Below, piece after piece: positions 35,272-43,604 of a DNA stretch of 63,992 nucleotides (within the stretch, counting starts at the first letter, position 1; each line of letters begins with the position of its first letter). The notes below the pieces were generated by a model. That model had not been told where the DNA came from. It ran no database searches and saw nothing but the letters and a program-made list of their open reading frames with translations. The DNA comes from JAMBLL01 sp964460075 (lineage in GTDB: Bacteria > Actinomycetota > Acidimicrobiia > Spongiisociales > UBA5794), in NCBI GenBank assembly GCA_964460075.1, contig CAYWPC010000014.1, forward strand, positions 1 through 63,992, given 5' to 3'. The position numbers and the translations under genes were made by a program.

Positions 35272-35961
35272 ATGGAAGCATCTACAGCGAAGATCCTCGT
35301 CGTCGAGGACGACTCTGCGGTCCGCGAGGCGCTCGCGCGAGCACTGAGATTTGAAGGCTACGATATCGAGACCGCCAGAGATGGCGGCGTTGCTCTCTCG
35401 ATCCTCGAGGACTCCTCGAAGGATCTCGTCATTCTTGACGTGATGATGCCGTACGTCGACGGTGTCGAAGTGTGTCGGCGGATTCGTGCAGGAGGCGACC
35501 AGGTCCCGGTCCTGATGTTGACTGCGAGAACGGCTTTGGGCGACAGGGTGGAAGGACTTGACGCAGGCGCAGACGACTACGTCACCAAGCCCTTTGCCCT
35601 CGATGAGTTACTCGCTCGGATACGAGCCCTGTTGCGAAGAGCTTCGGGAGAGGTCGCGCAGGTTCTCCGCTTCGGAGACATCACGATTGATCCTGCCGCC
35701 AGATCTGCATGGCGCGGTGATCGAGATCTTGGCCTCACCAAGACAGAATTCGATCTGCTGGTCTTGCTCGCACGTGCGCCAGGTGTGGTGTTGGACCGCG
35801 ACACCATCTACGAAGAGATATGGGGCATCGACTTCCTCACATCTTCGAACTCGCTCGATGTCTACATTGGGTATCTTCGTCGCAAGACGGAGAGCGGTGG
35901 CGAACCGCGGGTGATACACACGGTACGCGGTGTCGGATACGTTCTTCGCGACACGCCGTGA
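35272..35961 (+). CDS. OmpR-family response regulator
   Basis: A 229-residue regulator with an N-terminal receiver domain (acid pocket E12-D13-D14, phosphoacceptor D56 in VILDVMMP, K106 in YVTKPF) and a C-terminal winged helix (LGLTKTEFDLLVLLARAPGVVLDRDTIYEEIWG, then HTVRGVGYVLR). The layout is like MprA/PrrA regulators of actinobacteria. The stop codon overlaps the start of the kinase gene (GTGA), so the two form one operon. TACGAT lies 11 nt before the ATG, suggesting a very short leader. Confidence 0.92.
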   Translation: MEASTAKILVVEDDSAVREALARALRFEGYDIETARDGGVALSILEDSSKDLVILDVMMPYVDGVEVCRRIRAGGDQVPVLMLTARTALGDRVEGLDAGADDYVTKPFALDELLARIRALLRRASGEVAQVLRFGDITIDPAARSAWRGDRDLGLTKTEFDLLVLLARAPGVVLDRDTIYEEIWGIDFLTSSNSLDVYIGYLRRKTESGGEPRVIHTVRGVGYVLRDTP

Positions 35962-37310
35962 CGATACGGCGGCGCATAGCGCTCGTTGCTGCGGCAGCAG
36001 TGGCCGTGACCGTCGTGTTGGTTTCGGTCGGTGCGTTCGTTGCGGCACAGCGCCAGATCATGCGACCCATAGACGACAGTCTGCTCTCTAGGGCTGTCAT
36101 CATCGAGAATGTGCGGCCTGGCGTGATACCCCCGGCCTTCCGCGACACCGTTGGGGGTAGAGACGGGATCTTCAGCCAGGGCCGTGGAGACTTCGACTCG
36201 ACCTACTACCAGGTCATCTTGCCGGACGGGCGGGCAATCGATGCTGGTGCGGACGGAGTCGTCCTACCCATCCCTGCTGCAAGTGAAGTGGACAAGGACA
36301 ATCCGACGCTTCGCTCCGTACGTGTCGATGAACTGCACCTTCGCGTGGTCACGGTCTACCAGCGAGACGCAGGCGTGTTCATCCAACTCGCACGTCCGCT
36401 GACCGAGGCAGACAAGACGCTTCGCGGGCTGGCGATCGTTCTCGGCCTCAGCGGTGCGCTCGGTGTCGCGGTTGCAGCCGGGCTCGGCTTGCTGGTGGCG
36501 CGCAGCGCTCTGCGACCTGTTGATGAGCTACGTTCGTCGATTTCGGCCATTGCAGGGTCACAGGCCCTTGGGGAGAGAATCGACGTATCGAGCAATGATG
36601 AGATAGCGGATTTGGCAGATGCCTTCAACGAGCTGCTTGGCGAGATCGAGGCATCCAAGGCTGACCAGGTGAGGCTTGTGCGAGACGCAGGCCACGAGCT
36701 GCGGACGCCGTTGACGGCGTTGCGAACGAATCTAGAGATCCTCCAACGTCATGCGGTCAGTGCAGATGAGCGTCAGATGATGATCGACGCTGCGCATGCC
36801 GAGGTTGAGGAGCTGAGCACACTTGTCACGGAGGTTGTCGACCTTGCGACGGATCGCTACGAGGAGGAGCCGGCGACCGAGGTGCACCTCGGTGCTGTCC
36901 TCGCCGATGTCGCTGATCGGCTCGCTCGCCGTAACGGCCGATGCCTCGAGATAACCGATGACGGTTCGATCATCGTTGCCAAACGTGCCGCGATCGATCG
37001 GGCGATCACGAACATCGTCGCGAATGCCGACAAGTGGTCTCCGAGCGGCGATGCGATCCGGGTCGACATCGTGAACGGGTCAGTAACGGTCACAGACACG
37101 GGACCAGGTATCGACGTTGAGGATCTCAACCACGTGTTCGAACGTTTCTACCGATCTTCCGAGGCACGCTCTACGTCGGGATCGGGCTTGGGCCTGTCGA
37201 TTGTGAACCAGATTGTCGAAGGGCACGGTGGTGAGGTGTTCGCCCGAAACCGGCGCGACCGCAGCGGTGCGGTCGTCGGATTCAAGCTGCCACCTTCCGG
37301 TCTCGTATGA
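35958..37310 (+). CDS. Sensor histidine kinase
   Basis: A 450-residue membrane kinase, partner of the preceding regulator. Helices at about 9-28 and 155-177 flank an external sensor of roughly 125 residues, followed by a HAMP domain (LRPVDELRSSISAIAG, about 179-230), the phosphoacceptor His in RDAGHELRTPLTALR near 246, and the ATPase domain with N (NIVANADKWS near 355), DTGPGI near 378 and GSGLGLSIV near 410. The architecture matches MprB/PrrB-type actinobacterial sensors. The signal is unknown. Start GTG overlaps the regulator stop. Confidence 0.92.
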   Translation: MTIRRRIALVAAAAVAVTVVLVSVGAFVAAQRQIMRPIDDSLLSRAVIIENVRPGVIPPAFRDTVGGRDGIFSQGRGDFDSTYYQVILPDGRAIDAGADGVVLPIPAASEVDKDNPTLRSVRVDELHLRVVTVYQRDAGVFIQLARPLTEADKTLRGLAIVLGLSGALGVAVAAGLGLLVARSALRPVDELRSSISAIAGSQALGERIDVSSNDEIADLADAFNELLGEIEASKADQVRLVRDAGHELRTPLTALRTNLEILQRHAVSADERQMMIDAAHAEVEELSTLVTEVVDLATDRYEEEPATEVHLGAVLADVADRLARRNGRCLEITDDGSIIVAKRAAIDRAITNIVANADKWSPSGDAIRVDIVNGSVTVTDTGPGIDVEDLNHVFERFYRSSEARSTSGSGLGLSIVNQIVEGHGGEVFARNRRDRSGAVVGFKLPPSGLV

Positions 37311-37339
37311 CGCAGAGCGCGACACATGAACCGTCCGCC

Positions 37340-38650
37340 CTACGTCGTGGCGGTTCGGATCTTGTCGCGGTCCTCGCGGTAGCGGCGCGTCACACCGACG
37401 AGCTCCAACCCAAGCCAACCCAAGTCGATGGCGAGAGCGAGACCGGCAAGCCGTACCCACGGACCGGCGAACCACGCAGCGACAAGCAGCAACGTTAGGG
37501 CCACGATGTGGGTCACGAATTGGCGTCGCGGGCCTGCAACCGGTAGGAGTTGACGCATGTTTCGGAACTGTGCTCCTTGCGTCCCCCCGGCTCTGGATAC
37601 GATGTTTTGGAGGTGGAGCCAGGAGAGGAATGGGACGATCTTGTAGAGCATGCCTTCGATGACTGACACGGCGAACCCAACGACGACGAGGACGCCGAAG
37701 GTGAGAGCAAGCCTCGGTTGGGAGAGATCAACGAGCTTTGCAACAGCAGCGATCACGAAGATCGCGGCGACGACCAGAGATGCCATACCCAGCCGCCACG
37801 CATCTGTCGTGACATCTCGGAGTTTTCGTCGTCGCTGCGACTGGAGCCACAACGTCACCACGGCATATCCGCCCAGGGTCACGGCGACGGTGACGATACC
37901 GATGTCGGCAATCAGCGGCCATTCCCAGAGGCGACCGATTGTCCATGTGACAAGGGCGGCGAACGCAAGTGCGGGAAGGCTGACTTGTATCACAGCCGGA
38001 TAGGGTGGCGTGACCTGGAACATCGGCACAACCTGAAAGGACACGCCGATGACGAGGAGACCCACCCAACCTGCAAGTGCCCAGGCAAGGTGGATGTCTG
38101 TGAGATCGTGTGGAACAGAAATCCATCCGATGTGGCCAGCGAGGAGTAGGACACCGAGCACCGTGACTGCACCGAGCGACAAGACCGACAGGCCCATCGC
38201 GCGTCCTGTTGGGTTCTGGCGGGTCCGCCAGGCGCCGATGATCGCGCCGACAGCGAATATCCCGAGGCCACCCCCGAGCAGGACGGCGCCGATCCCCACA
38301 ACCGACCCTACTTCACCAAGAATCCCCCACGCCATCGCGATGGCTCCTCCTGTGATCCCGACCTGAGAGGCAGGTGCAACCCACCTGCTTGCAGGGACAG
38401 GGACGCCGGTGACCACAGGGAGCACCTGGAAGATCGCACCGACCATCACCAACGTGATGAATCCGATGGTCACGAGGTGGAGGGCGGCTACGAGGGTCTC
38501 GCTCCAGCGGCTTGCAAAGGCAGCCTCCCCTGCGATGGCGAGGACCAAGCCACCAGCGGCACCGAGAAATGGTGCGACGAGAAAGGCTCGCAACGGCACC
38601 CACAGCGGAGGCATCCGGTCGAAGCGGAGGTCGCCACCACCTGGGATCAC
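37340..38650 (-). CDS. NnrS-like / heme-copper-oxidase-subunit-I-like membrane protein
   Basis: A 436-residue protein with about twelve membrane helices. Conserved-looking His positions fall in VAALHLVTIGFITLVMVGAIFQVLPVVTG (near 55-82) and DIHLAWALAGWVGLLVIGVSFQVVPMF (near 180-206), and there is LSWLHLQN near 357. The H-x(n)-G-x-x-x-Q-x-x-P pattern is repeated twice. Such proteins are annotated as NnrS-like or cytochrome-oxidase-I-like and relate to nitric oxide handling. It overlaps the DUF2249 gene (GTGA) and lies with a hemerythrin gene, which supports that role. The start could also be ATG at 38614. Confidence 0.7.
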   Translation of the reverse strand: MIPGGGDLRFDRMPPLWVPLRAFLVAPFLGAAGGLVLAIAGEAAFASRWSETLVAALHLVTIGFITLVMVGAIFQVLPVVTGVPVPASRWVAPASQVGITGGAIAMAWGILGEVGSVVGIGAVLLGGGLGIFAVGAIIGAWRTRQNPTGRAMGLSVLSLGAVTVLGVLLLAGHIGWISVPHDLTDIHLAWALAGWVGLLVIGVSFQVVPMFQVTPPYPAVIQVSLPALAFAALVTWTIGRLWEWPLIADIGIVTVAVTLGGYAVVTLWLQSQRRRKLRDVTTDAWRLGMASLVVAAIFVIAAVAKLVDLSQPRLALTFGVLVVVGFAVSVIEGMLYKIVPFLSWLHLQNIVSRAGGTQGAQFRNMRQLLPVAGPRRQFVTHIVALTLLLVAAWFAGPWVRLAGLALAIDLGWLGLELVGVTRRYREDRDKIRTATT

Positions 38651-38907
38651 GTCGCCGTGGCTTGAGCGACGGCCGCCTCTGCCTTGGCATCTCCGGCTCG
38701 CCACACGAAAACTTCGAAGGCGTGAGGCGAACCAGGTGTCGTGAGGTGCTTGTAGTCGCCCGACGCGATGAGGTCGTAGAGAGGGAAGGGTTCCTGGCGC
38801 ATGAGGATACGGAGGTGGTCACCGCATGCGAGGGTGCGCATCGCTGCCAAACTGCGTTCCATCGGTTCGCACGGCTCGAGGTTGCTCACATCGAGGACCC
38901 GCTCCAC
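38647..38907 (-). CDS. DUF2249 domain protein
   Basis: An 86-residue TusA-fold-like DUF2249 protein. The pattern LDVSNLEPCEPMERSLAAMRTLACGDHLRILMRQEPFPLYDLI is typical. These proteins often accompany hemerythrins and NO-related genes; their chemistry is not settled. The GTG start overlaps the hemerythrin stop (TAGTG) and has GGGAGG 8 nt upstream; the stop overlaps the next start. Translationally coupled on both sides. Confidence 0.8.
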   Translation of the reverse strand: MERVLDVSNLEPCEPMERSLAAMRTLACGDHLRILMRQEPFPLYDLIASGDYKHLTTPGSPHAFEVFVWRAGDAKAEAAVAQATAT

Positions 38908-39344
38908 TATCCGACCTCCCGCATCTGATCGACGACCCCCGCAGCGTCAGATGCGAGTGTCGTGTCGGTCATTGGGTAGAGAACCTGCTCCTCCTTCATG
39001 TTGTGCTGCTGGGCGAGGATCATGTATGTCTCCGCCTCTCCAAGGTAGATATCGGCGTCTCTGAGCGACAGTGCACTGGTCATGGCGTCGAGGAGGGCAC
39101 GCATCTGGTCGTGCTCGATCCGCATCATCTCGGTCGGTCCGGTCGTCATCCCTGTGCGGGCTTCGAACGCGGGGAAGAGAACGTCCTCCTCACGGCGGAG
39201 GTGGAGACGGGTGAGCCGGTTGAAGGCGTCGTGTCGCTCGTCAGCGGTTGCCCAGTCACCTGCGTCGACTGCGGCTTCAGCCTCTGCGAACAGTTCGTCG
39301 CACTCTCGGTGCTCATGCGTCATGTATCCGGCGACATCTCCCAT
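38907..39344 (-). CDS. Hemerythrin HHE cation-binding protein
   Basis: A 145-residue four-helix di-iron protein. Metal ligand candidates are H10 and E11 (THEHRE), H48 with E52-E53 (HLRREED), H78-D79 (IEHDQM) and H115 with E119 (QHNMKEEQ), the usual hemerythrin spacing. Related proteins (YtfE/RIC, bacterial hemerythrins) bind O2 or NO or repair Fe-S clusters. It is the first gene of a three-gene coupled set with DUF2249 and an NnrS-like protein. A perfect CAGGAGG site precedes ATG 39344. Confidence 0.88.
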   Translation of the reverse strand: MGDVAGYMTHEHRECDELFAEAEAAVDAGDWATADERHDAFNRLTRLHLRREEDVLFPAFEARTGMTTGPTEMMRIEHDQMRALLDAMTSALSLRDADIYLGEAETYMILAQQHNMKEEQVLYPMTDTTLASDAAGVVDQMREVG

Positions 39345-39617
39345 CGAATCCTCCTGGTGATCGTGGTGTCCCAAAGCGTATACCGGCTTCGCCCCTTTCG
39401 GATGTGCGATGGCGCACCAGACTCGTGCGCAGCCCCCCACCTGCTCTCATCGAGATTCGCAAGTAGTGAGACAGTCGCTTGCTGCACATATGCCGATTGC
39501 TCAACCGAGTGGAAGGACCGGTTTTCGATCTTCTCACCGGGTTTTCATGCAACGCTCACAGTTCCCCAACAGAGCGTTGTCAACCTTGCTGAGTGAGATC
39601 GCTCGAAAGGAGCAACC

Positions 39618-40127
39618 ATGAAGAAATTACTCACATCGATCGTCGCGGCAGGTGTGTTGGTGTCGGGTGCGTTCGTTGCGTCGACGCTGACTGGCACAAC
39701 GGCCGAGGCAGCAACCGACGATACGGTGACCGACAGGCCGCTGGAGAGACCAGCGCGTCCTGATCGTGGTGCGGTCCTCGACGAGGTCCTTGGAGGCCTT
39801 GTTGCAGACGGAACCTTGACGGAGCGACAGGCTGATGCTGTCAAGAGCGCGTTGGAGGCAAAACGTGAAGAGATGAAGGGCGAACGGGGTGATCGCCGTC
39901 CAGGAGTGCGCAGAGAGCGCAGAGGCTTGCTTCGAGGTCTCCTGGCAGACGGGGTGATTACTGCCGACGAGATTGCTGCGCTGCCTGACGACCATCCGCT
40001 CAAGAATGGTGAGGGTCCCCTTGCCGAACTTCTCGAGGGTGACGGCGAGATAACCCGTCAAGAACTCAAGGCGTTCCACGAACGGCGTAGGGCAGAGCGC
40101 GAACAGGCGGGAGCGGCCAACGGCTAG
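39618..40127 (+). CDS. Small secreted protein with an EF-hand-like loop
   Basis: A 169-residue protein with a signal peptide (MKKLLTSIVAAGVLVSGAFVAS, cleavage probably after AEA at 29-31). The mature part is helical and highly charged. It has two repeated helix-turn-helix segments, LADGVITADEIAAL-like in both halves (LVADGTLTERQADAV near 62-76 and LLADGVITADEIAAL near 108-122), and an EF-hand-like DGEITRQEL near 145-153. Calcium binding is possible but not certain, because the first Asp positions are incomplete. AAAGGAG precedes the ATG. It ends just before a strong hairpin. Confidence 0.72.
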   Translation: MKKLLTSIVAAGVLVSGAFVASTLTGTTAEAATDDTVTDRPLERPARPDRGAVLDEVLGGLVADGTLTERQADAVKSALEAKREEMKGERGDRRPGVRRERRGLLRGLLADGVITADEIAALPDDHPLKNGEGPLAELLEGDGEITRQELKAFHERRRAEREQAGAANG

Positions 40128-40146
40128 TTGAGGACATGGCTCTCTT

Positions 40147-40186
40147 CGGTGAAGCGTCCGGATCGTACGGTCAGGACGCTTCACCG
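40147..40186. terminator. 13-bp stem terminator-like hairpin
   Basis: CGGTGAAGCGTCC (40147-40159) and GGACGCTTCACCG (40174-40186) are perfectly complementary with a 14-base loop, 19 bases past the secreted-protein gene. No U-tract follows. Confidence 0.7.
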
Positions 40187-40381
40187 CGTTGTGTGGTGTG
40201 CTGGACTTTGGACCCGTCCTCGACAACGCATCACACAGGCACACCAGTGTTTTAGATGGATCGTGTATGGGGTTCACAGCCGGCCCGTTACCGTACGGCT
40301 GGCACTGGTTTTCGGCATCGGTGCCTCGTCGAGTCGTTTCTGGGCGTATCGTTGCCAGCCCACACCTCAGGACGCTAAGGA

Positions 40382-41641
40382 ATGGATGCAGTGATTCGAA
40401 CGAGATCTTCTCTCATCGCTGCATACGACGCCGCCGTTGCTGCCTGTGACCCTGAGGCTGCTGTGGCATCGACGATTTCGTTGGATCATCGCGGTGTCAC
40501 GATTGGTGGGCACCTCATCGGGGCCGTGCCACCCGACGATATTGTCGTGGTCGCTCTCGGAAAGGCGGCCAGCGCGATGGCGAGAGGCGCGGCTTCTGTT
40601 CTCGGTTCGGTGCGCGGGATCGCAGCGTCGAATCACACCGAGCCCTGCCCCATTCCGTTGGTCATCGGCTCACACCCCGTTCCAGATAGCAGCAGCCTGG
40701 CGTGCGGCGACGCACTTGTCGATTTCGTCTCGAGCCTTGCACCGAGCGACGTTGTCCTGTATCTGATCTCTGGAGGTGGATCCTCGATTGCGGTGGCCCC
40801 CGTCAGTGGTGTCACACTTGGCGACCTTGTCCACCTCAACAACGTCCTTCTCGCCTCGGGTGTGCCAATCCGTGAGATGAACGAGGTCAGGGCTGCGGTA
40901 AGCCTGCTCAAGGGGGGTCGGCTGGCGAATATGTGTCCTGCGCAGCGTGACATGACGCTCGTCCTCAGCGATGTTGTTGGAGCGGGTCCTTCTCATGTGG
41001 CGTCAGGGCCAACGCTGGGAGCGGGGATGGGTCGTGGTGCTCTCGACGCGATACTGCGATGTGGTCTGGAGCCGCTGCTACCGGAATCCGTGTTGGTTGC
41101 CGTGGGGCTGTCGGTGCCGGTCTCAGGGACGGTTCCTCGCCCCTACGCTGTTGTCGGCTCCTCCGAGGTCGCTGCGAGGGCTGCCTCGAAGCATCTTGAG
41201 TTGCTCGGCTTGCAAACGGTAATAGCAACGACCGACCTCATGGGCGAGGCGAGAACGGTCGCGACGGGGTTGGTACGCAATGCGGTGGAAGGGTCGGTGA
41301 CGATTGCAACGGGAGAGACGACGGTGAAGGTGACAGGTGATGGCATCGGAGGGAGGAATCAGGAGGCAGCGCTTGCGGTCTCGATTGAGATTTCCGGTTC
41401 TGGTGTCGTGTTCGCTGCCCTTGGAACCGACGGGATCGACGGGGCGACGCCTGCTGCCGGGGCAGTCGTCGACGGCGGTACAGCAGACATGGCGTCAGCT
41501 CACGGCGTCGACCTTGACGACGCCCTCACTCGCAACGACAGCCATACCGCCCTGTCTGCGGTAGATGCTGTTGTGGTGAGAGGTGACACGGGAACCAATG
41601 TTGGTGACCTGTGGATGGTCGCAAAGGGTTTAGGTGAGTAG
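40382..41641 (+). CDS. Glycerate 2-kinase (MOFRL family)
   Basis: A 419-residue D-glycerate 2-kinase, producing 2-phosphoglycerate from glycerate. The N-terminal part (VVVALGKAASAMARGAASVLG, about 55-75; YLISGGGSSIAVAPVSGVTLGDL, about 121-143; EMNEVRAAVSLLKGGRLA near 161-178) is the DUF4147 domain. The C-terminal MOFRL segment (GRNQEAALAVSIEI, then GTDGIDGATPAAGAVVDG near 345-362 and NDSHTAL) completes it. It would bring glycerate from serine, glyoxylate or sugar acids into glycolysis. GGA lies close to the ATG. It converges with the Dabb gene. Confidence 0.9.
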   Translation: MDAVIRTRSSLIAAYDAAVAACDPEAAVASTISLDHRGVTIGGHLIGAVPPDDIVVVALGKAASAMARGAASVLGSVRGIAASNHTEPCPIPLVIGSHPVPDSSSLACGDALVDFVSSLAPSDVVLYLISGGGSSIAVAPVSGVTLGDLVHLNNVLLASGVPIREMNEVRAAVSLLKGGRLANMCPAQRDMTLVLSDVVGAGPSHVASGPTLGAGMGRGALDAILRCGLEPLLPESVLVAVGLSVPVSGTVPRPYAVVGSSEVAARAASKHLELLGLQTVIATTDLMGEARTVATGLVRNAVEGSVTIATGETTVKVTGDGIGGRNQEAALAVSIEISGSGVVFAALGTDGIDGATPAAGAVVDGGTADMASAHGVDLDDALTRNDSHTALSAVDAVVVRGDTGTNVGDLWMVAKGLGE

Positions 41642-41744
41642 GTTCGTCGACTGTATCGAGTGGTCGCTCGGAGAGCGTGACGCGGAGATCGATGAGTGCG
41701 ATGTTCGCCCAGGTGGTGTTGCAACCCTCGCGTTGGCGGGAACG

Positions 41745-42053
41745 CTACGTCGGTGTGTCCTGGATGCAGAATTGGATACGGGAGACTTCAATGAGATGGG
41801 GGGCCACATCGTTCTCGACGATGGCAACGTGGTCGGGATGTGCAGCATACCTTCTGTAGTCCTCAGCCGACGCGAAGTCTGCGACGACGCCGTAGTCCCA
41901 GGACGTATCGGTGATGCCGGCGCTACGTCCGGCTTGGAAGGCGACGATCTCATCGACGATGTCTGGCAACGTGGAGACGACGGCATCGATATGATCGATT
42001 ATCTCCTCCGTAGTGTCTTTCTTGAATCGGAACACGGCAATGTGACGGATCAT
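41745..42053 (-). CDS. Dabb (stress-responsive A/B barrel) protein
   Basis: A 102-residue dimeric alpha/beta-barrel protein beginning MIRHIAVFRFKKDTTEEIID, with the later strand YGVVADFASAEDYRRYAAHPDHVAIVENDVAPHL that is diagnostic of the Dabb domain. The role is unknown. The start overlaps the HMG-CoA lyase stop by four bases (ATGA), so the two are translationally coupled, suggesting a link with acyl-CoA or ketone chemistry. Confidence 0.85.
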   Translation of the reverse strand: MIRHIAVFRFKKDTTEEIIDHIDAVVSTLPDIVDEIVAFQAGRSAGITDTSWDYGVVADFASAEDYRRYAAHPDHVAIVENDVAPHLIEVSRIQFCIQDTPT

Positions 42054-42976
42054 GATGTTGTGCGCTCCGTGCTCGACTGCGGGTTTGGGAAACCTCCCGC
42101 CGCGGGAAGCATTGCTGGGACAGGGTGCTGGATCATGTCCACGACATCGTTGGACACCGCAATGAGCGAGGCGAGCGTCATGCCGTGTTCGAAGCCGCCC
42201 CGATCGAGCATGTAGACGAGATCGTCCGTCGCGATGTTCCCGGTTGCTGCAGGAGCAAAAGGGCAGCCTCCGATACCGCCGATGGATGCATCGATCGTGG
42301 TCACTCCGGCCTCGATCGCCGCGTAGGCATTCGCGATACCTGTGCTGCGAGTGTCGTGAAAATGCACCCGAAGCGCGACATCCGGGCGGATCCGTTGAAT
42401 AGCGTTGAGCCGTTCGGTCACGGACCACGGATCCCCAACACCGATCGTATCTGCAATTGCGAGTTCATCGATGTCGATCGACGAGAGTGCCGCAACGGTC
42501 TCAAGAAGATCCTCGAGCGGGATCTCACCTTCAAAGGGGCAGCCCCAGGCGGTGCCGATGGTTGCGGTGACGGCGGTCCCTTGTGCATGCGCTGCCTCGG
42601 CTATGGATGCGAGCACATCGATCGACTCGGACGTTGGAACTCCCTGATTTCTGAGGTTGAAGGTGTCAGACACGAAGAGCGGCACGTTCACCTCGTCGAC
42701 ACCGCTGTTGGCTGCACGCTGCCAGCCTCGCCAGTTCATAACGAGCCCGATGTAACTGACGTCGCTGCCCTGTTCTATGCCTTCCATGACAGCCTCAGCG
42801 TCGGCGAGTTGGGGTACGTACGCCGGGTGAGCGAAGGAGACCACCTCGATCCTTGTGGCGCCAGCGCTTACCAGATCACGAATGAGCGTGAGCTTGTCTT
42901 GTGTGCTCAACGTCACAGACTCGTTTTGGAGACCGTCTCTCGGGCCGACCTCGACGATTTGGATCTTGGTTGGCAT
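42050..42976 (-). CDS. Hydroxymethylglutaryl-CoA lyase family protein
   Basis: A 308-residue TIM-barrel lyase of the HMGL-like family. It has VEVGPRDGLQNE at the N-terminus (about 7-18, metal/substrate Arg-Asp), VRVHFHDTRSTGIANA-type metal His ligands near 195-210, and the active-site loop GGIGGCPFAPAATGN near 228-242 with the catalytic Cys. HMG-CoA lyase splits HMG-CoA to acetyl-CoA and acetoacetate at the end of leucine breakdown; other acyl-CoA lyases of this family are possible. AGAGAGGTGACC precedes the ATG. Confidence 0.88.
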   Translation of the reverse strand: MPTKIQIVEVGPRDGLQNESVTLSTQDKLTLIRDLVSAGATRIEVVSFAHPAYVPQLADAEAVMEGIEQGSDVSYIGLVMNWRGWQRAANSGVDEVNVPLFVSDTFNLRNQGVPTSESIDVLASIAEAAHAQGTAVTATIGTAWGCPFEGEIPLEDLLETVAALSSIDIDELAIADTIGVGDPWSVTERLNAIQRIRPDVALRVHFHDTRSTGIANAYAAIEAGVTTIDASIGGIGGCPFAPAATGNIATDDLVYMLDRGGFEHGMTLASLIAVSNDVVDMIQHPVPAMLPAAGGFPNPQSSTERTTS

Positions 42977-43099
42977 GGTCACCTCTCTCATCCCTCCATC
43001 CGAATGCCCTGACGTGCGGGGGAGTTCTCAACGGCACACTACCGCCATGAGCACCCTCCGAGGGCGGTACGATGACGCTCCCTCACGAAAGGTTAGGGA

Positions 43100-43597
43100 G
43101 TGGGACGCGAGGGAATCACCGGCGATTCGTTCAAGGAGATGATGGCGGGTGTGGCCGCCACCGTGATGGTTGTCACGGCCTTCAGGGGCGCTGAGCCGCT
43201 CGGCATGACCGTGTCTGCGTTCACATCCGTGTCGGTCGACCCACCCATTGTCTTGTGGTGCGTCGACAAGGTGTCTGCTTCGTTGGAAGGAATGCTTGCC
43301 GCTGAGGGCTTCACAGTCAATTTCTTGCCTGAGGGTGCCTGTGATGTCGCGACCGCATTCGCGTCGAGAGGGGAAGACAAGTTCGGTGCTGCGTCGTGGT
43401 CTGCTCCGTCGGTCAACGTCGCGGGTCCGGTCCTCGATGTCTCCTACGGCGCGTTTGAGTGTGTCACGGTCCGCAGGATCGAGATGGGAGACCACTGGGT
43501 GCTGTTCGGACGGGTCGATGCAGGAGGGCGATCTGATGCCGAGCAGTCGCCCCTCGTGTACCTGGCGAGGCGTTACGTGCGCACGTCCAACACCTGA
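43100..43597 (+). CDS. Flavin reductase-like domain protein
   Basis: A 165-residue split-barrel flavin reductase, similar to the small components of two-component flavin monooxygenases. The MMAGVAATVMVVTAFRGAEPLGMTVSAFTSVSVDPPIVLWCVDKVSAS stretch is diagnostic (roughly 14-60). FMN/FAD plus NADH are expected. No monooxygenase partner lies beside it. GTG at 43100 is preferred because GGTTAGGGA leads into it; an internal ATG at 43139 is possible. Confidence 0.85.
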   Translation: MGREGITGDSFKEMMAGVAATVMVVTAFRGAEPLGMTVSAFTSVSVDPPIVLWCVDKVSASLEGMLAAEGFTVNFLPEGACDVATAFASRGEDKFGAASWSAPSVNVAGPVLDVSYGAFECVTVRRIEMGDHWVLFGRVDAGGRSDAEQSPLVYLARRYVRTSNT

Positions 43598-43604
43598 TCA
43601 GGCG

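Noticed and set aside
34229..35347. 372-codon plus-strand frame
   Set aside because: Antisense to a complete SDR (TGATSGIG, NNAG, YGHSK), with no domain of its own.
42125..43012. 295-codon plus-strand frame opposite HMG-CoA lyase
   Set aside because: Shadow of a clearly recognised lyase with a ribosome binding site and active-site motifs on the other strand.
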